Below are positions 54,207 through 64,000 of a stretch of DNA of 64,000 nt, in pieces. Both the position numbers and the translations under genes were made by a program. Every line of letters starts with the position of its first letter. Position 1 is the first letter of the stretch. The notes below the pieces were generated by a model. It had not been told where the DNA came from, did not search any database, and saw only the letters and a list, made by a program, of their open reading frames with translations. Source of the DNA: Bombardia bombarda (taxonomy: Eukaryota; Ascomycota; Sordariomycetes; Sordariales; Lasiosphaeriaceae); contig JAULSR010000001.1 of the NCBI GenBank assembly GCA_030512295.1, positions 3,867,001 through 3,931,000 of the forward strand. Direction: 5' to 3'.

Positions 54207-57079
54207 AGTCTTCGGTACTGTACCTTATCTTTGGGAAAGGGCGGGGCAGCAAGCAGCATGCCATGCAGGGTGCATGCTTAGAAAGTTGTGGAACATGGTG
54301 GCGGCCGGGTATGTCGATCTCGGCAGTTTTAGTCCTTGGATTAAGTTTTTTCAATGTCTCACTCATGTTGGTTTTTTCGGTTCTCTCGGTTCTGTTGGGG
54401 GTTTTTGAGGATTTGGGGCGTATTTTCTAGATTTTAGCTTGATCTCTGTCAGTTTCTTCTTGGACATGGGTATTTCGGATAGTTCGGGTAGTCGCCTGAC
54501 TCAGAGTACATAGATACTGTAACCTACAAAGTAGAGTTTTGAACTTAATTATCCGTGATACTGTTGGGTGTTGGGTGTTGGGTGTTGGTAAATGGTGATG
54601 TTGGCAAGAATGCCATTGTCGTTGAATGCGACTTGTTTCGTAGATCAAATCGTTGGTGGTGGTGCTTATCGCCGGGCAGGACGTCCGATAAGGACGTGCC
54701 CCTGCACCAGCTACCGGGTTTCAGCGGATATAGCGGCCGCAGGGCCATTTCTCGTTTCATCGTCGCGACGGAGTTATTCTTTCTGTTCAATTGCATACAG
54801 TCTTCCGTCGTACAGCCAACTAGAGAAACATCATCATATTGCCAAGTACCATACCGATAATTACTTTTACCGGCTGGTTTGCATACCATTTTTGGTCTTG
54901 CGAAATACGGATACTACTTGCTTCATTTTCACTGTCAAATGCCAATCATTGTTCGGTGATGATTTAGGGCTGTACAATCCAGCCCCTGAACGTTCGTTAG
55001 CGTGGTCCAAAGGACAGGGGTCCTGGCCAAAACACTCTACCTTTACAAAAGAACGACTAATTTTAACAAAATAAAAACAGCTCTACTAGATAGAGCATAT
55101 ACTATTTCATTTGTAGATAAATTTCCAAACGTTTTGAAAGGTTGTTCAGCGGCAAAACTGCTCTAAAGTGAAGATTTGACCAGGGCCCTGGCCCTTTGGA
55201 CCGCGCTAACAAACGTTCAGGGTCTGGATTGTAACTGCATTAAAGTTTGCGCCACCGACTCTTCACGGGTCGGGACGACGGTTGACGACAGCACTACCCC
55301 GCCGTCGTCGCCTTCACAGCATTCATGAATGGAGTCCCGTCTTCTGATTCGCGTTCACCGATACTACCACCGCCTTAATTCCGTCGCAACTCGGAATATG
55401 ATGACTGTATATGTTTCCTCTATAGTAATAGAATGAGAATACGGAGGTAACATTCGGCGGCTTAGCTAATCCTCGTGTTGCAGAATTTTCCACCAGGACA
55501 TGAAGGGACAGGTGACATGTTTGCGACTTCGGCGGTGAAAGTCCGACAGATATTATCCCGATCCATTGCACGTGGCCGCTGCAGAAGAGTGAGTGCTTGA
55601 GTTCATGTTGCAGCGCGTATCTATGCTCATGACCACCAATTAAAACTACGAAGTTTCCATGTACACTCTTTAGTAATAAGGCCCCCGAAACTCGCCAGGT
55701 AGGAGAGAAGGATTCAAGACCCATACGCCCAGGCCATGCAGGTAACCAACTGATAGGTCTAAAGAAGGCCCGGGCTTTCCTTTCTTGGTTCTACGATAGC
55801 AGATCTACGGGGTATAGCCAGCCAGATGCCTATGTACAGTATTCGGCCACGTGTTACACGGTACATCCTATAGATAGTAGTAAGTAGCGTATAGGTGCCT
55901 TGCGTTGCTAGAGCTGTCTCGCTAGCTTGTTCCGTTAGTTAAGACTAGCTCCCTTCGGCACAAGCATGAGCTGATCACGGAATCTTGAGGCGTAATGTGC
56001 AGCACTTCTCAGCACCGCCCCGTCGGTGTAGCCACGAGTCTGCTTCTCCGGCTACTTGTCTGACGCCATTTTGGTGCAGGTGGAGTGCTTGACGTCCTGA
56101 ATCTAGTGACTTGCCGGGTGAGTAATAAGCGACAAAATTGATGATCTTTAAACTATTGTAAAGATGATTGCATCTTTAGGCGTTGTCGCTGCCGCTGCGA
56201 TGCTGCGGGTCGAAAAGAAGTGGTGGATAGTCCAGACTGGCGGTGTGGGGGGTTGCACTCTCACAAGTTCGCAGTAGAATTGGATGTTATTGATACGGCA
56301 CATGTTGTCGTGTATACATACACCAAGCTAGGTACTATGTAATCTACCTGCTTCCGAAGATCGCGTCGTTCTAGATCCTCCAGAGCTCCCTATCAGAGTA
56401 TCATTACACACCTAAATAAACGTAGTGCTCAGCTTATCGGGCTTCATGGGTGTCTAGCCGTTCCTTTCCATGTTACCTACCTGCGGTTCTACCTACCTGA
56501 GTCATCCAGATCTTATGCTCGTAGTTACGGTCAGACGTCAATATGTAAGTAAGGTACTTGGTCACTACCTTTCACAGTGCTCATTGAGCCTTATGGGTGC
56601 CCAGCTGCTCCTTGCCATGCCACGTCCTACATATCTAAGTACCTAGCTTACACAGTGAGGTAAGGGGGTTATTCATATTCAGTATACTCAGTTACGGTCA
56701 AGAGATACGGTACCTATAGCATTGTACTTTGGTTGACGGTTGACCAGTATGACTGTGCCCGCATAACAGGTACCTACCTAAGGTATGGTTGGTTATATAA
56801 TGTAATGTAGCAACTGAATGTCTGTAGAGGTAGTGTAGGAACCTAGCGGCTCGGTGCAAGCAGGGGTTGATGCAGCCTGAGTCGCCAAGACGAACCTTTT
56901 GGAAGTGGTAAGTCGGGCTGTAAAGAGCCCGCTGGGAAGGGACCACCCACCCGCAGCCTGAGAGACCCTGGACGGGATAAGGAAGGGGCGCCCTTATCAC
57001 CGCGTCGCTACCCATCTCTCACAAGCCAACTGAACTGCCTACCTACCTACCTACGACAACTTCTCTTGACCTCGCCAGA
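54207..57079. other. intergenic between PKS and regulator, with MITE
   Basis: About 2.9 kb without a supported gene. It includes a 257-bp inverted-repeat element (54975-55231). The part at 55750-57060 is rich in short CCTACC/GGTACC-like motifs. The weak frame at 55323-55724 (minus) shows no domain or codon bias. Confidence 0.55.
54975..55231. mobile_element. 257-bp MITE-like element with long terminal inverted repeats
   Basis: The two ends are inverted copies of each other over about 57 bp (roughly 85% identical, most differences being transitions), both starting CAATCCAG. The element is flanked on each side by the dinucleotide TA (54973-54974 and 55232-55233), the target duplication of Tc1/mariner-type transposons. 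The interior is A/T-rich, codes for nothing, and holds a small GCTCTA-n5-TAGAGC hairpin. This is the form of a non-autonomous miniature inverted-repeat element moved by a transposase elsewhere. Confidence 0.82.
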
Positions 57080-58437
57080 ATGGAGCTGAATATCGAATTA
57101 ACCACGGATCGAAACAATCGCCGTAGACTGCAGAATCGAATTGCTCAGCGCAAGTTTCGTCGTAAGTTGCGCGTCCATCCACCAACCCACTATTTTGAGT
57201 TTTGCATTGCATCTTCCATCCACCCAAGCTCTCGGCCAGATCCACCACTCCCGTCTACAATCCATCCACCTCTCCATCAATCTGCCCGCAGTGCCTGTCC
57301 CTGACAAGAAGCCCCAGAATCGCGTGCCGAGAAGTCCAACCAGGAGCGAGCGATCGAGGCAGCTCGTGACGATAGCAACAACAGCAACAACAGCAACAAC
57401 GACGCCCCTTCGGCCCCTCCAGCTACCGCTACCCACCACCACCAGGACGCTGAAGCAAGGTCATCACAACCGTCGCCGCCCTTCCAAGATATCTCGACCG
57501 GCGGTGCATTTTCCTCTGATCTCTTCGCCAACTCGATTCATGCACTTGGCACTCCGAATATCCCCCAGGGCATTGCATCCTACAACAGCAGTCCGGGGTT
57601 AGACGACGCCAACTTTCTTGAGAGCCTGGTGTCAAGCACACACAGCTCGCTGTCTCAAAATAGCTACCAGACCCGATTTGATCAGGCTTTAGACTTTCAC
57701 ACCGCCCCCAACGGCAGCTCACGGACGTCGCCGGCCAGCTCGGTGGCATTGGACTGCTATATCACCCCCCATGCAGCATATGTGATGGCGCAGGTCCCGG
57801 TACACGACACGATCCTTTACAACACCATGCTTCCGTCACCGCCCCACATGTGCACCATACCCCCGTCACGGCCATCACACCACATCGCTTAAACAATCAC
57901 TCGCAAGATTCATCCGTCACCGCATTACAAGCCACACACACAGAGGATGGCCATTCAAAAGGATGGCTCAGTGCTCTACACATTGCGGCGCGCAGGGGTC
58001 ATGAGCGCATTGTCAGCACGCTGATTAAGCATAACATCGATTGCAACGAAAAGGACAGCGACGGCCGGACGGCACTTATGCACGCCGCCATCGACGGACA
58101 CGACTCTGTAGCAAGCGCGCTGCTTGCCCATGGTGCTCGTATCAGCGATGCCGACCGTCGGTCAAGAACAGCCCTACACTGGGCAGTGCTGGGGCAGCAT
58201 GAGGGCGTATTAAGGCTCTTACTGACCTTCTACGCAGACCGTGGGTGGGAGCACGGTCTCGACATTATGGACGACTTGGGATGGACAGCACTGCACATTG
58301 CGGTAGAGAAGGGCTTTGAGGCTGGTGTTGAGATGTTGCTACAGAGCGGCGCAAATTTGCATGCCAAGGCTCGCAAGACATGCAATGGGGACGACGATAA
58401 GGACGACAGTCGACTCACGGCAAATACAACAACATAG
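57080..58437 (+). CDS. bZIP-basic-region / ankyrin regulator (TOXE-like), frame break
   Basis: Probable cluster-specific transcription activator of the family that joins a bZIP basic region, without a clear leucine zipper, to C-terminal ankyrin repeats, first described in the HC-toxin regulator TOXE. Exon 1 (57080-57161) encodes the basic region RNNRRRLQNRIAQRKFR. A 156-nt intron (57162-57317, GTAAGT..CAG) restores QSRAEKSNQER. A disordered Asn/His/Ser-rich middle follows. At least three ankyrin repeats are read from about 57960 on: LHIAARRGHERIV, DSDGRTALMHAAIDGH, RTALHWAVLGQHEGV and GWTALHIAVEKGFEAGVEMLLQSGANL. The middle and ankyrin parts are in different frames with no strong intron between: a weak GT..AG pair at 57800-57945 would join them in phase (351 residues), or a one-base indel has broken the gene. 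It is about 2.9 kb from the PKS and is the only regulator in the cluster. Confidence 0.72.
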
Positions 58438-61400
58438 CATCAAGCGGCTTTGATGTCTTGTCAGAAATACCGATGATGGTGCGTGCGTGCGATGAAGATA
58501 CAGTCTTATTCGCCAGTAGCATCTAGGGCGCTCTCCTGCATACCCAGTGCACATTGTACCATACCATATACGTACTACTTTGCCTTACGATCCAGTAATC
58601 GCAAGTCTTGATGTTAAATTGTTTCTATTTTTTAGCTATCAAAATTGAACTGTTGGTCTTAACTCTATCCCTCCTCTTGAGAAACGATTGCCTCCCTGAC
58701 TGCTCCTGACTCTCATTCGTCTGCTCTCCTCTGCTCTCGGGCTCTAGGCTCTAGCACAGGCGGCCCGTTCCGGTTAAAGAAGCAACGGCCCACCACTGTC
58801 ACCACTAGCGCTGCGCCCCTAAAGTAGCGTCCTAAGAAACCTGAATGTGCAAATATCATTGGAGTCGCTGAAGGAAAAAAGGAAGTAGGACGATAAGAAA
58901 TCTCTTTGAAGTTCCTAGCGCTGAAATCGGGTATCCCATGGAAGGGACCACGCTGATCCTTGCCACAAAAGTCCCGCACATAGTATCCCTGCGGACTGCT
59001 TTGTCAGACGTGCCAAGTCTCTACCTTGCTAGCTACCCCTCCATTTTCCCCACAAAAAGTTCTGATGGTCCCCTCTCATCCCTCAGGGTCCTCTCCCCGC
59101 CCCCACTTCGGAAACAGTTGCATCCAGACCTATTCAAGGTCGCCAATCGCTTATGAGTTTCTCGCCCAACAAGCCAACCAGCTGCTGTGCAGTCCTACTT
59201 GAGCCGATCGATTGACCATTGAAGGATTCGAGCATGAAGGATTCGAAAGCTACACCGAAGCTGCAGTCTTGGCAGTGAGGCAGTCTACAAAAGAAGAAAT
59301 CTTCAAGATACGAATGGGGGCAAAACACCAAGAACAGGGACAACTGGCGACGAGACCACTCCCCCACCTAGGTCCCGTCCCCACTGGACACAATGGACAG
59401 CTACCGCGGTCGTAAATGTCTCAAAATCCACACCATGGCAAGGCTAAGCCCTAGAAGGATTACTACTTACATACATAGGGCGGAAGTGAGCCTGGCTTCG
59501 CAGAGCATCCACGGCCAAAATGTTGGCAGCTGGTTGCGTGTCATTGCTCGTTCTACAACATGTCCCGCACCGGCCCTCTTCGATCCACATCGTCTTTTTG
59601 TAAGCAGCTTGTTCTCCCGTCGCCAATCCAGGCACAGGAAGAAGTCTTCCAGCTCCTACCCCGACTCAGCTGGATGTTCTTGTGACAAACCTATCTGTCA
59701 TCATAGCTTCGGGTGTCCCGAGAGACGAGTCTGTTATATTCTTGTCAAAATTCGTCGTCCTTGACATCAACAAGTAGACACGCCACCTGATCAATACCTC
59801 GGGGCCACAACATGGCCGAGGCAGAGACAGATTTTAGAGCCAACAAGAGCCCCATAAGGCCAAGACAGTTATGGCGTCTCCAAAGCGCCGTGGCGAGGCT
59901 GTACAGACTTACAGAAGGAAATCGACTTGGGAGTAGGCGATCCACTCGAGACGCTGAAACCGATCTACTTGGTGTATGCCTTCTTCTTTTTGACAGTAAA
60001 TCCGAGCTACCCTGAATACCTATCTAGTTACCTCGAGATGGGAAAAACGGTCCGACACCATGCTGTTTGTGCAATCATGGCGTGGTCCAAGCGACACTTT
60101 CTCCCCCAAACACATTCAAGTTGATTCCACTAGCCCCCCATAGCAGAACCGGCTGGAGTCAAGGCACTGTCTACCTTATATTGGATTTGGTTTCCTCCTC
60201 TTTCCATACTAGCTTGCTATCACATTAGCTCTCTCACGAAAGGACTCAGGATTACGCCATATGGCACCAAAATGACTCCAAGACGTTGCCAAGGGCAGAT
60301 ATGGGATGATGCGTGCCGGCAAAAGCCGTGCCCAGGGCGCCAAACTCGAGGAGAGGTCCCATCGTGGCGGTCGGTGGCTTGCAGCAAAACCTGCAAACCT
60401 GCATGATTTTACATACACTACCCTGGTTCTAGATCGGCTATGTGCCACAAGGGTCAAGGAACGGCGCCCTGTTACCAATCCACATGCGTTTTCGGGCCAT
60501 CGGGTAATTCCTCAACATTCTCGTTTATTGTCACCACATCTGATTCGGAGGGGCTACCAGACCCTGAAAGGTGCAAGAGGCTACCTACCTTGGTATTGCT
60601 ATCCTATACAGCAGATGCGCGAACCTCCTGGGACATATGGTAGCATCAAGTCTAGTCCTCTTTTAGGATACCATCTACACTACCTAAGACCTACACGTAT
60701 ACTTCAGTAGCAGTCTCAATAGCTTACTACACTCTAGTACAGTTGTACTGACTACCCATCACACTTAACGCGTCTTTTATACGGGCAGGGTGCGTATCTG
60801 CCGCCAACGACATCCAAGATGCAGAGCGGCATATTCCTTGACTACTAAGAACTTACTAAGGTACTTAAGTGCTTGCCTCATCGCTCACCAGTCGCTTCGA
60901 ATCCGCCAACTATACTCATCTAACGTACGTATCATGATCATCCACAGCAAGAGAGAAGACACAAGTTTTCTGAGACCGACAAGGACACTCGGTACTCCAC
61001 ACATACATAGGCGCAACCTTCAGAACTGACCAGGTACGCGTACTGCCCGGGACTTGAGTATGTAGTCGCCGTTTGCCGAGCCGATCTCCACGATGCAATC
61101 TAGTACCCGTACTATTGGTATGGATCGTGGCGTCATCGACCAGTCGAGGGGGAAGTCGTAATGGGTCTTGATGTCACCAGCAAGATTGCGCTAATTTACA
61201 GGGATCGGACACAAAATTCCTTGGATGAAAGGATAAAATGAGACACGTACGTAGGTATTCATCTACTATCCAGTAAGAATAGAGAACAAGAAGGGGTTCT
61301 CAATACTGACACCGAGATGATACTCACTAGCATTGATAACCTCTCAGATAAGGTACCTACCTAGCTTAAGAGTTTATGCAGTCTTTCCATCCTTCGCCCC

Positions 61401-62129
61401 TGGGCAAATCGCTTCATGTAAGTGATACGACTTCCATGTGGCGAACTTGGAGCATTCCCATATAGGCAGGTAGCATAGACATATGCAGTCTAAGCTCTAG
61501 ACTAGACCTGAGATGTCATGCCTGACACTACTATTGTGCATGCTGTGCCACTTACACAGTATCCTCGCAAGATAGGCCGCTCACTCCGATCTCATGGCGG
61601 ATACCTATACGCGGAACGAGACCCCCTCCTTCATGTCAACCAACACAGCACTGGTTTCAGGAAAGCTTGACAAAAGCTTATCTATAGCCGCCGTCTGTCT
61701 GACCAATATGCCTTCCTTCGCGCGGTTAAATGGCGTCAATTCGGTGGCTACTGTCTTGTAGCTGGTGGAGCCGCATCCATTCACTCTATAATGATTAGTA
61801 GCAGATAGATGTCTAGGTACACAATGACCAAAAGGTATCTTGAATGTTCTTTCCCCGCGCCGAATACCCCCGTGAGATACTACTTTAGTACTGTTATGTT
61901 GATTATTAACACACGGTGGTCTGACATCATAGACAGCCGATGTAAGGTGTCGCAGAAGGAGTTAGCGGTGATTAGCGGAGATCCGGCCTTGACATGAAGT
62001 CTGACTCGACACGATGCGGTTTGGAACTCTAGATACAACTATATTAGCTAAAATACCCTTGACAGCAGTGCACCTTTGGTATCACTGTAGGGGGGAAGCA
62101 AAGCTTCTATATAGGCCTCACAATAGTAG

Positions 62130-62400
62130 ACGTTCTTCCGCCTTTGGCGGCCTCCTGCGGGGGGCTTTCTCGCTGACGCTCGAAAATAGTTAGATTATAT
62201 TCTATTAAAGCGAAATATCTTTTTCGGAAAGGTTGGTTTCTCGTTGGCGCTCGAAAATGAATGGTACGGGGCTTGTATATTCAGTCTTCCTTCCTTTTTC
62301 CTTCTTTCTTTTGATCCCCTCCAGGGGCCCTCCCGGGGGGCTCCTACGGAGGGCCTTCTCGCCTGCGGCGAGCAAGGAATGGCAGTCACGATGAACGAAA
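62130..62400. repeat. GC-cluster-like stretch with small palindromes
   Basis: Short hairpin-forming GC blocks such as CCGCC-TTT-GGCGG and CTCGC-CTG-CGGCGAG are set in A/T-rich DNA. A unit of the type TTTCTCG-C/T-TG-A/G-CGCTCGAAAAT is repeated at about 62165-62190 and 62236-62260, with a more distant copy near 62350. The pattern resembles GC clusters of fungal mitochondrial DNA, but mitochondrial origin is only a guess. Confidence 0.4.
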
Positions 62401-62892
62401 ATCCACACCACTGGATGAACTAACCAATAGCCGAAGGTCTTTTAGTAAAACTTTTTCTCCCTGTAAATAAAAGCCAGCTTCTTGCCTTGTCACTACGTTG
62501 TAAATAACTTCCGTGTCAAGAGCAATTGAAGCGAAGCTTCAATAATGCAGATGCTATACCAAAGGCTAGATATTCATGAATATGAAACGTGACATTATTC
62601 TTTTCGGGCCAGCCTCTATATCCAGGCAGTGACAGCATGTTTTTGGTATATAGTCTTGTGTAACCACATGTACCAACCCCCTGACCACAAAAACCAAGTT
62701 CCATAGTCGAGATAGTGTCAGACAAAAATCGGTTTAATAATGTGATTGCAGCCTTTTACACAACTGTACAATAAGAAAATACTTCAGACTTCGAGATGAA
62801 AAGTATGAAACATACCTTGTTGTTTTAATAGCGGATGGGGTGTTGTTCTGGGGTTGGAGAGTTGATGATAAACACCTACGTTTATCCTTTGA

Positions 62893-63138
62893 ACGAGTGC
62901 CTGTTTTTCTATTGTCAGCGAGCCGACTTACTCTCGAGCTACCCAGCTAAAAGAACATAACGAGTTGATGGAAGTTATAGGATTGCATAAGTCCACCGCA
63001 CAGTCTGTCCTTGCTTTTGTACCGACAAGCGCCCTTGGCATCACGAAAAATGATGGCATAACCTCTGCCGTGTCAGTAACAATGGTAGACAAAGATATCA
63101 CACATGTACCGCCAGATGCGCACATATCACAGTTATGA
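62893..63138 (+). other. possible exon of an unrecognised gene
   Basis: An open stretch of 82 codons ending in TGA at 63136-63138 reads like protein: mixed, non-repetitive, with a sensible hydrophobic pattern (..LKEHNELMEVIGLHKS.., ..VLAFVPTSALGIT..). A TTTTTCTATTGTCAG acceptor-like signal lies at about 62904-62918, so it could be a terminal exon. No upstream exons and no family are recognised. It may be a gene relic. Confidence 0.25.
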
Positions 63139-63520
63139 CGAAAACGCCCCAAATGAGAAAAATTAATCTTGAGAGGGTTTCACATGTCCGCATCAGTAAC
63201 ACACGGTAGGAAGATGACCTAGTGAAAAGGAATCCACACAGCTTTTTGATACTAACCGGGAATATCCACCGAACGGATGTGATTATAATCCCGTGATAAG
63301 TGAGAAGCGGAAAGACCAAGTCGGCGCTCACTCCTGGTTCGCGGGTTCTGCCCGTGATCCCAGGTTTCAGGTTGATCCACGACAAGCACGAACGAGGCAC
63401 AGTGAGAGTGGCAGTGTGGCACAGCAACACACACGGTGCAAAGCACAGTCCCCTTCAGCAGTGGGGCCAGATTTGACGAGCAAGCACGCACAGACCAGCC
63501 AAAAATTCATTTTCCACGAC

Positions 63521-63734
63521 CTATATAACCTCGTCCACCCTCGCCCCTCTTCCTCCTCTTTTTCTTTTCTTCTTCATACTTACCTTGGTCGACTGCAGGG
63601 AGATCATGAACCCTCTGCAGTATTCCAGTGAGCCTGCATTGCACATCGTGGCGCTCGCCGGTATGAATTGTCCTTCGGGGCCGTTCCGACCGGAATTTTT
63701 GATGCAAAAACCAAACCAAACTCTTTTTTCACTT
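63521..63734 (+). other. TATA-like promoter followed by short open frame
   Basis: A TATATAA box at about 63521-63527 is followed by a pyrimidine-rich stretch and an ATG at 63606, which opens a 43-codon frame ending at 63737. A GTATGA donor-like site occurs at 63660. The layout is that of a fungal gene start whose body may lie beyond the window or be split by introns; the coding part is not convincing. Confidence 0.25.
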
Positions 63735-64000
63735 TGATGGCCGCTTGATGTGGTGTCATTGAGAAGGATGATAATTTGTTCGGTGTGTCTTGGGGCTTGA
63801 TTGGCGACGGAATTGGCAAGACTTGAATTGTAGTCGGTCGCTGTAGGATCGAATGCCATGCGTCGCACGCTGCTTAATGTGGGCTTCGCTCCAATTGAGT
63901 TCGGTGACAATCCCATTTTTTGTTGGTTTGCTGATTTGGGAAAGTACAGCTGTGGGTTGTATTTTGTGAAAATACTCTTTACCGTGAACTGTAAAATTAC

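Larger units (their letters stand above)
58438..64000. other. gene-poor right flank
   Basis: Over 5 kb with no confidently supported gene. It contains many short ACCTACCT/AGGTAGGT-like motifs, A/T- and pyrimidine-rich patches, a GC-cluster-like palindromic stretch (62130-62400), and two weak exon-like segments near the right edge, listed separately. Frames of 60-130 codons overlap on both strands and were not accepted. Confidence 0.5.

Noticed and set aside
55323..55724. 133-codon minus-strand frame between PKS and regulator
   Set aside because: No codon bias, domain or splice signals; the region has no other sign of a gene.
44873..57025. Matches to the published tox-box (ATCTCNCGNA) for the TOXE-like regulator
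   Set aside because: Only near matches with the conserved G changed were found (about 44873 minus, 45529 and 57014 plus); no exact copy on either strand in the cluster, so no site is claimed.
1..64000. tRNA genes, rRNA genes, CRISPR arrays, prokaryotic signals
   Set aside because: No cloverleaf with A/B boxes, no rRNA core sequence and no spaced direct-repeat array was seen; the window is ordinary fungal nuclear DNA.

Overview
The window is nuclear DNA from a filamentous ascomycete (Pezizomycotina, most likely Sordariomycetes). The evidence is compact genes with short spliceosomal introns (55-160 nt, GT..AG, with CTAAC/CTGAC-like branch sites), a group VI (Sln1-type) hybrid histidine kinase, and a fungal highly reducing polyketide synthase. 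No operons, prokaryotic signals, CRISPR arrays or tRNA/rRNA genes are seen. Exon boundaries were worked out by hand from splice signals and reading phase, because many genes are split between frames.

Housekeeping part, about 1.4-35 kb. In order: Maf1 (RNA polymerase III repressor, -), AP-1 sigma adaptin (-), glutamate-cysteine ligase modifier subunit (+), Bud32 kinase of EKC/KEOPS (-), an orphan one-pass membrane protein (+), a carboxymuconolactone-decarboxylase/AhpD-like protein (-, three exons), a Sln1-type osmosensor histidine kinase (-), an F-box protein (-), an Air1/Air2-like five-zinc-knuckle protein (-), an ORM sphingolipid regulator (+), and a 1359-residue secreted, extremely repetitive, probably GPI-anchored wall protein (+). 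Intergenic distances are 0.2-2.3 kb.

Accessory part, about 35-58.5 kb: a candidate secondary-metabolite cluster. It holds a cytochrome P450 (-, 7 exons), a secreted berberine-bridge-type FAD oxidoreductase (+), a short-chain ketoreductase (-), an alpha/beta hydrolase (-), an 11-exon highly reducing PKS of 2453 residues (KS-AT-DH-degenerate MT region-ER-KR-ACP) (+), and a bZIP-basic-region plus ankyrin regulator of the TOXE type (+). P450/oxidoreductase and hydrolase/PKS are divergent pairs, each with a 1.3-1.6 kb shared promoter. The hydrolase/PKS promoter carries three copies of an ACGT-core direct repeat, and the P450/oxidoreductase promoter carries two perfect palindromes. My model is that the PKS makes a reduced chain, the hydrolase releases or transfers it, P450, ketoreductase and FAD enzyme tailor it, and the bZIP-ankyrin protein switches the locus on. 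The product is unknown. A 257-bp terminal-inverted-repeat element flanked by TA lies between the PKS and the regulator, and the regulator has a reading-frame discontinuity.

The last 5.5 kb is gene-poor, with short degenerate repeats, a GC-cluster-like palindromic stretch at about 62.1-62.4 kb, and weak hints of exons near the right edge.
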